Shown in pieces: positions 1-6,430 of a DNA stretch of 6,430 bases. Source of the DNA: Tannerella sp. (GTDB lineage: Bacteria; Bacteroidota; Bacteroidia; Bacteroidales; Tannerellaceae); the NCBI GenBank assembly GCA_031283785.1, contig JAITBC010000103.1, positions 1-6,430 of the forward strand, read 5' to 3'. Below the pieces are notes generated by a model. That model saw nothing but the letters and a program-made list of their open reading frames with translations. It was not told the DNA's origin and searched no databases. Within the stretch, counting starts at the first letter, position 1; the number at the start of each line of letters is the position of its first letter. The translations under genes were made by a program, and so were the position numbers.

Positions 1-1257
1 ATAAAAGCAATAGGCATTTCTTACCAAATGCACGGCTTGGTGGCGGTAGATGAATATCAAAAAGTTATTAGAGACGCCATAATATGGTGCGACAGCCGCG
101 CCGTTCAATATGGAGAAAAAGCATTCGCCGATTTGGGTAACGAAAAATGCCTGTCGAAACTACTTAATTCACCCGGAAACTTTACACTCTCAAAATTGGC
201 ATGGCTAAAAGAAAATGAACCCGAAAACTATGCCAAAATACGCTACTTTATGCTTCCCGGTGATTATATTGCAATGAGGCTTACAGGAGATGCGCGAACT
301 ACCGTGTCGGGGCTGTCGGAAGGTATTGCTTGGGATTTTTCAACAAACAAACCCGCAAAATTCCTCTGCGATTATTTCGGATTTGACACAGACATAATCC
401 CTGAAACAGTTCCCGTTTTTGGACATCAAGGGCATTTAACAGACGCTGCAGCCAAAGAACTCGGATTAGAAGCCGGTACTCCTGTTACATACAGGGCAGG
501 AGACCAGCCAAACAATGCACTTTCGCTTAACGTGTTTCACCCGGGCGAAGTTGCTGCTACGGCTGGAACATCCGGAGTAGTGTACGGAGTAAACAGCGAC
601 GCAAGATATGATTCGCTGTCAAGAGTCAATTCATTTGCACACGTAAACCACTCGCCGCAACAAACAAGAATAGGAGTGTTGCTTTGCATAAACGGAACGG
701 CAATTCTTAACGCATGGATAAAAAATAACATCGCCCCTGAAAATATAGGATATGCCGAAATGAACGAACTTGCAGCCGAAATACCGGTTGGAAGCGACGG
801 AATTAGCATTATTCCTTTCGGTAACGGCGCAGAACGAGTATTGTGCAACAGCGAACCCGACTGCTCGATTCACGGAATTAATTTTATCAGGCACTCAAAA
901 GCGCACCTCATTAGAGCGGCGCACGAAGGTATTGCTTTCTCGTTCAAATACGGAATGGATATTATGAATCAAATGGGGATAGAAACAAAAACAGTAAGAG
1001 CAGGAAATGCAAACCTCTTTTTAAGTCCGGTGTTTCGACAAACGCTGTCGAATATTACTGGCGCAACTATTGAACTCTACAATACCGACGGCGCAACAGG
1101 AGCCGCGCGCGGAGCAGGAATGGGAGCAGGAATTTATAAAAACGAAAAAGAAGCGTTTGAAAACCTGAAAAAATTAATCACCGTAACCCCAGAAACAAAT
1201 CGCATAAATGAAAGCATGGAGGCTTACGGCAGATGGCTGTCGCTATTGAAAAAATAA
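1..1257 (+). CDS. xylB: Xylulokinase, FGGY-family carbohydrate kinase (5'-truncated by the window)
   Basis: Predicted cytoplasmic kinase converting D-xylulose and ATP to D-xylulose 5-phosphate, the second intracellular step of xylose use. The frame is open from base 1 and reads IKAIGISYQMHGLV, the conserved early motif of xylulokinases (GISxQMHG). The Met at 28 is therefore internal and roughly 70–85 N-terminal residues lie upstream; 418 codons are visible of the usual ~490–500. Further family marks, numbered from the Met at 28, are WCDSRA (20–25), TLSKLAWLKENEP near the first FGGY signature (53–65), AGDQPNNA with the likely catalytic base Asp159 (bases 502–504), AGTSGVVYG in the ATP-binding core (179–187), and a second FGGY-like stretch HGINFIR…HLIRAAHEG. 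The C-terminal DGATGAARGAGMGAG segment completes the nucleotide-binding lobe. Substrate choice rests mainly on the adjacent xylA; other FGGY kinases share the fold. The frame is intact to TAA at 1255. Confidence 0.92.
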   Translation: MKAIGISYQMHGLVAVDEYQKVIRDAIIWCDSRAVQYGEKAFADLGNEKCLSKLLNSPGNFTLSKLAWLKENEPENYAKIRYFMLPGDYIAMRLTGDARTTVSGLSEGIAWDFSTNKPAKFLCDYFGFDTDIIPETVPVFGHQGHLTDAAAKELGLEAGTPVTYRAGDQPNNALSLNVFHPGEVAATAGTSGVVYGVNSDARYDSLSRVNSFAHVNHSPQQTRIGVLLCINGTAILNAWIKNNIAPENIGYAEMNELAAEIPVGSDGISIIPFGNGAERVLCNSEPDCSIHGINFIRHSKAHLIRAAHEGIAFSFKYGMDIMNQMGIETKTVRAGNANLFLSPVFRQTLSNITGATIELYNTDGATGAARGAGMGAGIYKNEKEAFENLKKLITVTPETNRINESMEAYGRWLSLLKK

Positions 1258-1303
1258 GAGGAGAAAAATAAAATACTAACAGAAAAGAGAAACAGAGAAA
1301 GTA

Positions 1304-1388
1304 CGTCATTGCGAGCGAAGCGAAGCAATCTAAAAAAAACACAGAACACAAATCTGGGTTGCTTCGGGCTAACGCCCTCGCAATGACG
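1304..1388. repeat. REP/MITE-like imperfect inverted repeat
   Basis: The outer arms CGTCATTGCGAG (1304–1315) and CTCGCAATGACG (1377–1388) are perfect 12-bp reverse complements. Inner arms GAAGCAA (1322–1328) and TTGCTTC (1359–1365) add 7 bp, leaving asymmetric internal loops (6 and 11 nt) and a ~30-nt A-rich centre. The arm sequence belongs to a well-known class of short dispersed palindromes found in many bacterial genomes, which often produce spurious translations such as 'RHCEG…LLRFARND'; that frame is present here on the minus strand. No transposase is encoded, so if mobile it would be non-autonomous. Its place just after xylB means the transcript could fold into a stem that slows 3' decay or weakens read-through, but this is inference. 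Dispersed copies elsewhere in the genome cannot be seen from this window. Confidence 0.8.
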
Positions 1389-1413
1389 AACAAAAAGAAA
1401 AGAAAAGAAAAAC

Positions 1414-1644
1414 AACAATCTCTTTAAGAAAAAGAACAATCTCTTCAGAAGAAAGAACAATCTCTTTAAGAAAAAGAACAATCTCTTCAGAAGAAAGAAC
1501 ATTCTCTTTCGAGAAAAGAACATTCTCTTTGAGAAAAAGAACAATCTCTTTGAGAAAAAGAACGTTCTCTTTCGAGAAAAGAACAATCTCTTCAAGAAAA
1601 AGAACGTTCTCTTTGAGAAAAAGATCATTCTCTTTGGGAAAAAG
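1414..1644. repeat. 21-bp tandem repeat array, eleven gap-free units
   Basis: Eleven consecutive 21-bp units start at 1414, 1435, 1456, 1477, 1498, 1519, 1540, 1561, 1582, 1603 and 1624; a degenerate fragment (AACATT) follows at 1645–1650. The consensus is AACRWTCTCTTT followed by GAGAAAAAG. Positions 1–3, 6–11 and 18–21 are nearly invariant, while positions 4–5 and 12–17 vary. Units 1+2 (1414–1455) and 3+4 (1456–1497) are an exact 42-bp duplication, so the array has recently expanded there. Most units carry a small dyad (TTCTC–TTT–GAGAA in unit 6), and two unit junctions form the perfect palindrome AGAACGTTCT (1559–1568 and 1601–1610). No unit has an indel. The period is a multiple of three, so two + frames and one minus frame stay open through all eleven units. 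Confidence 0.95.
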
Positions 1645-1704
1645 AACATTATTATATTAAAAATAAATAAATATCAAGTTAAACATATTAAATTTATAAG
1701 AATT

Positions 1705-2403
1705 ATGACAACAGAACAAGATTGGTTGAAACATAACCACGAAGCCCTGTACAATCAGGGAACGCAAACATTTACCTATTTGACGGATCGCGCCAACCGC
1801 CAACGTCTGGGTTTTGCCGAAGGCACAGTTTTGGGCGAATGGCTCGACAACGAATTTGAGCCTGCGCTTCAAGCGTTTGAAGCGGCTTTTACCGAATGGA
1901 AAGACCCCTCCGAACGCACTAAAACAAAGACGGCAAGACTTAACGAAGCCGAAAAAGCTTTCAAAGCAGTTTACCGTAAACTTTATACCGGATTTTTGCG
2001 CGAAAGCCCAATAGTAACCGATGACGACCTTATAAGCATGGATCTTCCAAAGCGCAGCAGCGGTCGCAAACCATCGCCAGTGCCGGATGAATTTCCAGAT
2101 GCCGATGCCGATACATCGCAAATACGCCGCATAACAATACATTTTTACGAAAACAAAAGCGCTCACAAAAAAGCCAAACCGGCAGGCGTTCACGGCGCAG
2201 AAATACGATGGAGCGTGTTTGATACGCAGCAGGAAGTATATCTTGATGAACTTACTAACTCATCGTTTGATACCAACTCGCCGTTTACGCTCGAATTTAC
2301 CGACAGGCAGCGCGGCAAAGTGCTTTATTTTGCGCTCAGATGGGAAAACACACGCGGCGAAAAGGGCCCGTTTGGACCTGTGCTTAATGCAGTAATACCA
2401 TAA
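1705..2403 (+). CDS. Conserved-looking hypothetical protein, helical N-terminus and possible Fn3-like C-terminus
   Basis: A 232-residue protein that I cannot assign to a named function. There is no signal peptide, lipobox or membrane segment, so it is probably cytoplasmic. Residues 1–100 look helical and charged (FEPALQAFEAAFTEWKD, then a Lys/Arg/Glu-rich helix to about 98). Residues 101–131 form a proline- and aspartate-rich linker with SPIVTDDDLISM and PVPDEFPD. Residues about 138–232 look like a beta-sandwich resembling a fibronectin type III fold, with AKPAGVHGAEIRW (157–169), SPFTLEF (192–198) and LRWENTRGEKGP (211–222) near the end. These segments resemble, from memory, small uncharacterised Bacteroidota proteins that share the GVHG and RWENTRGEKGP motifs. 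The ATG at 1705 is the first usable start; no Shine-Dalgarno precedes it. The frame is open upstream to 1387 through the tandem repeats but offers no ATG, GTG or TTG there. It sits between xylB and xylA, 99 bp before xylA; a link to xylose use is unproven. Confidence 0.8.
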   Translation: MTTEQDWLKHNHEALYNQGTQTFTYLTDRANRQRLGFAEGTVLGEWLDNEFEPALQAFEAAFTEWKDPSERTKTKTARLNEAEKAFKAVYRKLYTGFLRESPIVTDDDLISMDLPKRSSGRKPSPVPDEFPDADADTSQIRRITIHFYENKSAHKKAKPAGVHGAEIRWSVFDTQQEVYLDELTNSSFDTNSPFTLEFTDRQRGKVLYFALRWENTRGEKGPFGPVLNAVIP

Positions 2404-2502
2404 TGGATAAACATATAAAAACAGAATGAACGCTTGGCGCAAACAAGCATACATATTTAAATAGAGATAACATATTAATTAAAATTTTAAATACACAGAT
2501 TT

Positions 2503-3816
2503 ATGAGTAAAAACATTTATTTCCCCACAGTGGGACAAATCAAATTTGAAGGAAAGGATAGTAAAAATCCTTTAGCATTTCGTTATTACAATCCTGAAAA
2601 GATTGTTTATGGACGAAAAATGAAAGACTGGTTTAAATTTGCCATGGCATGGTGGCACACTCTTTGCGCCGAAGGCGGCGACCAATTTGGACCCGGAACA
2701 AAAACATTTCCATGGACACAAGGAAATTCAGCTCTTGAAATTGCAAAACAGCGATTAGATGCAGGTTTTGAATTTATGCAAAAAGTAGGCATCGAATATT
2801 ATTGTTTTCACGATACCGATTTAATCGATGAAGGAAAATCAATAGAAGAATACGAAGCCAATTTGAAGGCAATAGTAGAATATGCCAAACAAAAACAAGC
2901 AGAAACAGGAATAAAACTTCTTTGGGGAACAGCCAACGTGTTTGGCAACAAACGCTATATGAACGGAGCAGCAACCAATCCCGACTTTGATGTAGTAGCG
3001 CGCGCCGCAGTACAAATAAAAAACGCTATCGACGCTACCATCGAACTTGGCGGGCTTGCATACGTGTTTTGGGGTGGGAGAGAAGGCTATTCGTCTTTGC
3101 TTAATACCCAAATGAAACGCGAAAAAGACCATCTCGCCACATTTTTGGGCAAGGCACGCGACTATGCCCGCTCAAAAGGATTTAAGGGAGTATTTCTGAT
3201 TGAACCCAAGCCTATGGAACCAACCAAGCACCAATATGATGCCGATACCGAAACGGTGATAGGCTTTTTACGCGCATACGGACTTGACGGCGACTTTAAA
3301 GTAAATATCGAAGTAAATCACGCTACGCTTGCAGGACATACTTTTGAACATGAACTGCAATGCGCCGCCGATGCAAACCTTTTAGGCTCGATAGATGCAA
3401 ACAGAGGCGACTATCAAAACGGCTGGGATACCGACCAGTTTCCGGTAGATGCTTATGAACTTACTCAGGCAATGCTCGTAATATTACAAAACGGAGGCTT
3501 GCCGGGAGGAACTAACTTTGATGCTAAAACGCGCCGTAATTCTACCGACTTGGAGGATATTTTTATTGCTCACATTGCGGGCATGGACGCTTTTGCACGC
3601 GCTCTTGAAAGCGCCGCCGATATTCTTGAAAAATCTCCATACAAAAAAATGCTTGCCGACAGATACGCCTCTTTCGATGCCAATAAAGGAAAAGAATTTG
3701 AAAACGGAAAACTGTCGCTCGAAGATTTGGTAACATTAGCAAAAACCAAAGGCGAACCAGCTCAAACAAGCGGCAAACAAGAACTGTATGAAGCAATAGT
3801 AAACATGTATATCTAA
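2503..3816 (+). CDS. xylA: D-xylose isomerase
   Basis: Cytoplasmic metal-dependent (Mg2+, Mn2+ or Co2+) isomerase interconverting D-xylose and D-xylulose. The 437 residues are full length for the longer class II enzymes and match the size of Bacteroides and anaerobic-fungal XylA. The TIM-barrel active site is complete. CFHDTD gives catalytic His103 and Asp106. Glu234 ([16 protein letters not shown]), Glu270 and His273 ([18 protein letters not shown]), Asp298 (GSIDANRGD), Asp309 and Asp311 (GWDTDQFP) and Asp340 (TNFDAKTRR) supply the two metal sites. These sit one or two positions from the E. coli numbering (His101, Glu232, Glu268, His271, Asp296, Asp307, Asp309, Asp339). [10 protein letters not shown] is also typical. 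The start at 2503 gives the usual [18 protein letters not shown]-terminus; the leader is AT-rich without a Shine-Dalgarno sequence. The 99-bp upstream gap shows no clear promoter. The gene is intact. Confidence 0.98.
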   Translation: MSKNIYFPTVGQIKFEGKDSKNPLAFRYYNPEKIVYGRKMKDWFKFAMAWWHTLCAEGGDQFGPGTKTFPWTQGNSALEIAKQRLDAGFEFMQKVGIEYYCFHDTDLIDEGKSIEEYEANLKAIVEYAKQKQAETGIKLLWGTANVFGNKRYMNGAATNPDFDVVARAAVQIKNAIDATIELGGLAYVFWGGREGYSSLLNTQMKREKDHLATFLGKARDYARSKGFKGVFLIEPKPMEPTKHQYDADTETVIGFLRAYGLDGDFKVNIEVNHATLAGHTFEHELQCAADANLLGSIDANRGDYQNGWDTDQFPVDAYELTQAMLVILQNGGLPGGTNFDAKTRRNSTDLEDIFIAHIAGMDAFARALESAADILEKSPYKKMLADRYASFDANKGKEFENGKLSLEDLVTLAKTKGEPAQTSGKQELYEAIVNMYI

Positions 3817-3869
3817 ACTGTTTTGAAAACTATTGAAATTAATATTAATAATTATAAACGACCGTGTCG

Positions 3870-3902
3870 ATTGTGTACAGGAAACAAAAACCTGTACATA
3901 AT
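3870..3902. promoter_or_regulatory. Inverted repeat / RNA hairpin upstream of galM–xylE
   Basis: TGTACAGG (3874–3881) and CCTGTACA (3891–3898) are perfect inverted 8-bp arms around a 9-nt A-rich loop. Pairing extends outward to 3870 and 3902 with A–T pairs and one G·U, making a 12-bp RNA stem. Each arm contains TGTACA, itself a 6-bp palindrome, and the two boxes are 19 bp apart centre to centre, about two helical turns. It lies 53 bp after the xylA stop and 53 bp before the galM start. It could be an operator for a dimeric or tetrameric sugar regulator, or a hairpin that processes, stabilises or attenuates the xylA–galM transcript. A T-run (3919–3924) follows 16 bp downstream, too far for a classical intrinsic terminator. 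The sequence TA-nnn-TTTG at 3917–3925 is near the Bacteroidota –7 element but has one extra base, so a promoter there is only a weak possibility. Confidence 0.5.
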
Positions 3903-3954
3903 TTGCGCGGGCTGCGTATTTTTTGATAATGTTGATAAAATAAACCTGTAAATT

Positions 3955-5022
3955 ATGATAAAAGAAAAATTGCCTTTACTCGATAAGCATGCCTTTGATG
4001 CAGAGGTTGACAGCCGGCACGTATCTCTCTATACTTTACACAATGGAGATATAACAATGCAGGTAACAAATTTCGGCGCACGCGTAGTATCTCTTTTCGC
4101 TCCCGACAGAAACGGAAAATATGAAGATATAGTATTGGGCTATCCTGATATAAAATCATATCTAAATAATCGTGGCGAAAGATTTTTGGGATGCGTTGTA
4201 GGTCGATATGCAAACCGTATTGCAAACGGCAGGTTTACTCTCGATGGAAATGAATATTCGCTTCCGCTTAACAGCGGCGGGCAAACGTTGCATGGAGGCA
4301 TAAAAGGCTTTGACAGCGTAGTGTGGAATGTTGACAGCCTTAGCGAACATGAAATAGTTTTTTCATTTGTATCTGTTGATGGCGAAGAAGGTTTTTCAGG
4401 CAAATTGCATGTTGTAATGACATATTCTCTTACAAAAAACAATGAATTTAAAATCACATACAATGCAATTTCCGACAAAACTACCGTTGTTAACTTGTCG
4501 CACCATTCATTTTTCAATCTCAAAGGCGAAGGCAACGGCAGTATCGAAGATCATATACTGACGCTCAATGCAAATCATATTACGGCTGTAAACGAGGCTC
4601 TTATTCCTTCCGGATATTTGATGCCTGTTGAAAATACTCCGTTTGATTTTCGCACTCCGCATGTCATTGGCGAACGGATTAATGCAAATCACGAACAGTT
4701 GAAGTTTGGCAGCGGATATGATCATAACTGGGCGCTCGACAGTAAAAGTATTGAAGAGCCGGCAGCCACAGTTTACGAAGCCGTAAGCGGCAGAGAACTG
4801 CAGGTATTTACCGACCAGCCCGGGATACAGTTTTACAGCGGAAATCATTTTCACGGAATGGCAGAAGGAAAATACGGAAAACGTCATATCAGGCGCGAAT
4901 CGCTTGCTCTTGAAACGCAAAAATTTCCCGACTCTCCCAACCATCCCGATTTTCCGACAACAGTATTGAATATCGGAGAAACATATCAACAAACATGCAT
5001 TTATAAATTTAATACAAAATAA
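3955..5022 (+). CDS. galM: Aldose 1-epimerase (mutarotase), GalM-like
   Basis: Interconverts the alpha and beta anomers of aldoses such as xylose, glucose or galactose, supplying the anomer that the next enzyme uses. The 355 residues are full length for the family. Visible motifs in order are GRYANRIANGRFTLDG (83–98), LHGGIKGFD (112–120) with substrate-contacting His113, NLSHHSFFNL (180–189) with the likely catalytic acid His184, GYDHNWAL (254–261) with Asp256, QPGIQFYSGN (288–297), and LALETQKFPDSPNHPDF (317–333) with the catalytic base Glu320. There is no signal peptide or lipobox, so this is a cytoplasmic version; many Bacteroidota also have exported ones. It follows xylA after 138 bp and lies 3 bp before the transporter start, so those two are probably translated from one mRNA. 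Linkage suggests xylose anomers as the natural substrate, but the family is broad in specificity. No Shine-Dalgarno sequence is seen. Confidence 0.95.
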   Translation: MIKEKLPLLDKHAFDAEVDSRHVSLYTLHNGDITMQVTNFGARVVSLFAPDRNGKYEDIVLGYPDIKSYLNNRGERFLGCVVGRYANRIANGRFTLDGNEYSLPLNSGGQTLHGGIKGFDSVVWNVDSLSEHEIVFSFVSVDGEEGFSGKLHVVMTYSLTKNNEFKITYNAISDKTTVVNLSHHSFFNLKGEGNGSIEDHILTLNANHITAVNEALIPSGYLMPVENTPFDFRTPHVIGERINANHEQLKFGSGYDHNWALDSKSIEEPAATVYEAVSGRELQVFTDQPGIQFYSGNHFHGMAEGKYGKRHIRRESLALETQKFPDSPNHPDFPTTVLNIGETYQQTCIYKFNTK

Positions 5023-5025
5023 TTC

Positions 5026-6430
5026 ATGAAAAATAAAGAATACAATTCAACTTACATTTTATGTATCACGCTTGTAGCAACTCTCGGAGGCTTGCTTTTC
5101 GGATATGATACAGCAGTAATTTCGGGAGCGGAAAAAGGTATTGAAGGCTTTTTCCGTCAACCTAACGCAAATTTTAACTACACTACATTTATGCATGGCA
5201 TAACAGCCGCGAGCGCGCTCATAGGCTGTGTTATTGGCGGATTTATATCAGGATTTTTTGCTCAGCGGCTTGGTCGGCGCAATTCTCTTCGATTTGCATC
5301 CGTGCTGTTTTTCCTGTCGGCATTAGGTTCTTATTGCCCCGAATTTTTATTTTTTGAAAAAAATATTCCTACGAGCGGTCTTTTGATAACGTTCAATCTG
5401 TATCGCATATTGGGCGGAATAGGAGTGGGGCTTGCTTCGGCTATTGTGCCAATGTATATTGCCGAAATTGCTCCGTCAAAAATTCGCGGGACGCTTGTTT
5501 CGTGCAATCAGTTTGCTATAATTTTCGGTATGCTGATAGTTTATTTTGTAAATTATTTAATACTTGGCGACCATAAGAATCCTTTTGTAGATGAAGTTAC
5601 AAAAGCATATACCGTTCCCGACCAGTGGACAATACTTAACGGATGGCGATACATGTTTGTATCCGAAGCCTATGTTGCGGCGGTATTTGGATTTCTACTG
5701 TTTTTTGTTCCCAAAACGCCGCGTTATCTTGTAATGATACGGCAGGAAGAAAAAGCATTGTCGATACTTTCAAAGATAAACGGAAAAGAAACGGCAAAAC
5801 AAATTCTGTCGGATATAAAAGCAACAGTTCATGTTAAAAGCGAAAAACTGTTTACTTATGGCGTTACCGTTATCGTTATAGGAATATTTCTATCGGTATT
5901 TCAACAAGCGATAGGAATAAATGCCGTGCTTTATTATGCTCCGCGCATGTTTCAAAATGCAGGAGCAGAAGGAGGCGGAATGTTGCAAACAGTTATAATG
6001 GGCATTGTAAATATTGTATTTACGGCTATCGCAATATTTACGGTAGATAAATTCGGGCGCAAACCTTTACTGCTTATAGGCTCGATAGGTATGGCGGCAG
6101 GCGCTTTTGCCGTTGCCGTTTGCGACAGCATAGGCTTGCAGGGCATAGTTCCCGTGATGTCTATTATTGTTTATGCGGCATTTTTCATGATGTCGTGGGG
6201 ACCGATATGCTGGGTGTTAATATCTGAAATATTCCCGAATACTATTCGCGGACAGGCGGTAGCAATTGCCGTAGCGTTTCAATGGATTTTCAATTTCATT
6301 GTTTCTTCTACATTCCCGCCGCTTTACGATTTCAGTCCGATGATAGCATACGGAATGTATGGTATAATGTGCATATTTGCCTTTATTTTTGTATTGAATT
6401 GGGTGCCTGAAACAAAAGGTAAAACTTTGG
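5026..6430 (+). CDS. xylE: D-xylose/H+ symporter, MFS sugar porter (3'-truncated by the window)
   Basis: Inner-membrane proton-coupled sugar importer of the family containing E. coli XylE and human GLUTs. The frame is open from ATG 5026 to the window end, 468 codons without a stop. It ends inside VPETKGKTL, so about 20 C-terminal residues are missing. All twelve membrane segments are present. Family marks are GGLLFGYDTAVISGA in TM1 with Asp28 (the proton-coupling Asp27 position), RLGRR in loop 2–3, RILGGIGVGLAS with Arg127, the mid-protein KTPRYL (usually PESPRYL), QQAIGINAVLYYAP (293–306), DKFGRK (341–346), WGPICW (391–396), SEIFPNTIRG (400–409) and Gln419-Trp420. Residues equivalent to the XylE xylose ligands Gln168, Gln288, Gln289, Asn294, Trp392 and Gln415 are all kept (Gln162, Gln293, Gln294, Asn299, Trp396, Gln419). 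The XylE Gln175 position is Met169. The start lies 3 bp after the galM stop. Confidence 0.95.
   Translation, partial: MKNKEYNSTYILCITLVATLGGLLFGYDTAVISGAEKGIEGFFRQPNANFNYTTFMHGITAASALIGCVIGGFISGFFAQRLGRRNSLRFASVLFFLSALGSYCPEFLFFEKNIPTSGLLITFNLYRILGGIGVGLASAIVPMYIAEIAPSKIRGTLVSCNQFAIIFGMLIVYFVNYLILGDHKNPFVDEVTKAYTVPDQWTILNGWRYMFVSEAYVAAVFGFLLFFVPKTPRYLVMIRQEEKALSILSKINGKETAKQILSDIKATVHVKSEKLFTYGVTVIVIGIFLSVFQQAIGINAVLYYAPRMFQNAGAEGGGMLQTVIMGIVNIVFTAIAIFTVDKFGRKPLLLIGSIGMAAGAFAVAVCDSIGLQGIVPVMSIIVYAAFFMMSWGPICWVLISEIFPNTIRGQAVAIAVAFQWIFNFIVSSTFPPLYDFSPMIAYGMYGIMCIFAFIFVLNWVPETKGKTL

Larger units (their letters stand above)
1258..1704. other. Long gene-free gap between xylB and the 232-residue gene, filled by repeats
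   Basis: This 447-bp stretch holds no convincing gene. It starts with a purine-rich spacer, then an ~85-bp inverted repeat (1304–1388), a second A/G-rich spacer (1389–1413), a 21-bp tandem array (1414–1644) and an AT-rich leader (1645–1704). A Shine-Dalgarno-like GAGGAG at 1258–1263 is not followed by a start codon. I find no clear Bacteroidota promoter (TAnnTTTG) before the ATG at 1705 and no hairpin followed by a T-run on the + strand. Open frames on the minus strand read through the repeats and show the low-complexity composition expected of repeat-derived frames. Confidence 0.75.

Noticed and set aside
1258..1263. Shine-Dalgarno-like GAGGAG after the xylB stop
   Set aside because: No ATG, GTG or TTG follows at usable spacing, and no other gene in the window uses a Shine-Dalgarno sequence; it is probably chance in a purine-rich stretch.
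1414..1644. The array as a CRISPR
   Set aside because: The units are directly abutting 21-bp repeats with no unique spacers, and no cas genes are nearby.
1224..1649. Minus-strand open frame giving a Phe/Lys/Arg-rich heptapeptide protein of 141 residues
   Set aside because: It is the complement of the 21-bp array plus the palindromic element, including the 'RHCEG…LLRFARND' translation typical of false ORFs over this repeat class. It overlaps the 3' end of xylB antisense and has no supporting start context or recognisable domain.
2426..2464. 12-codon open frame (MNAWRKQAYIFK) in the xylA leader, a possible leader peptide
   Set aside because: Short frames of this size are expected by chance, it has no run of regulatory codons, and no attenuator hairpin follows it before xylA.
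3917..3925. TATTTTTTG as a Bacteroidota –7 promoter element for galM–xylE
   Set aside because: The spacing is one base longer than TAnnTTTG and no –33 TTTG-like box lies 19–21 bp upstream; kept only as a weak possibility under the hairpin feature.
4140..4992. Long minus-strand open frames opposite galM
   Set aside because: They are antisense shadows of a well-conserved mutarotase gene and show no recognisable motifs.

Overview
The window carries a D-xylose uptake and catabolism locus, all on the + strand, from what looks like a member of Bacteroidota (most likely Bacteroidales). The grounds are the Bacteroides-like set xylB–xylA–xylE, a xylose isomerase with the motifs and 437-residue length of the Bacteroides/anaerobe type, AT-rich intergenic leaders, and the absence of Shine-Dalgarno sequences before every start codon. 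The assignment comes from family recognition and was not checked by a search.

Layout: 1–1257 is the C-terminal ~85% of a xylulokinase (FGGY kinase), whose start lies upstream of the window. 1258–1704 is a 447-bp gene-free stretch holding two repeat structures. The first is an ~85-bp imperfect inverted repeat (1304–1388) of the widespread 'CGTCATTGCGAG…CTCGCAATGACG' class. The second is an array of eleven gap-free 21-bp tandem units (1414–1644) that leads into an AT-rich leader. 1705–2403 encodes a 232-residue conserved-looking protein of unknown function. 2503–3816 is xylose isomerase (xylA). 3817–3954 contains a clear hairpin/palindrome built on two TGTACA boxes. 3955–5022 is aldose 1-epimerase (galM-like). 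5026–6430 is a XylE-type sugar/H+ symporter, cut off by the window end about twenty residues short of its usual C-terminus.

The genes form a pathway. XylE imports D-xylose with protons, the mutarotase interconverts alpha and beta anomers, XylA isomerises xylose to D-xylulose, and XylB phosphorylates this to D-xylulose 5-phosphate for the pentose phosphate pathway. galM and xylE are 3 bp apart and are probably co-transcribed. The larger gaps (447, 99 and 138 bp) leave room for internal promoters or RNA processing.

The parts not explained by standard annotation are the 21-bp array, which is stop-free and in frame with the 232-residue gene although no normal start codon lies upstream; the adjacent REP-like element; the unknown gene placed between xylB and xylA; and the palindrome in front of galM–xylE. 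I see no CRISPR array, tRNA, rRNA, transposase or defence system here.
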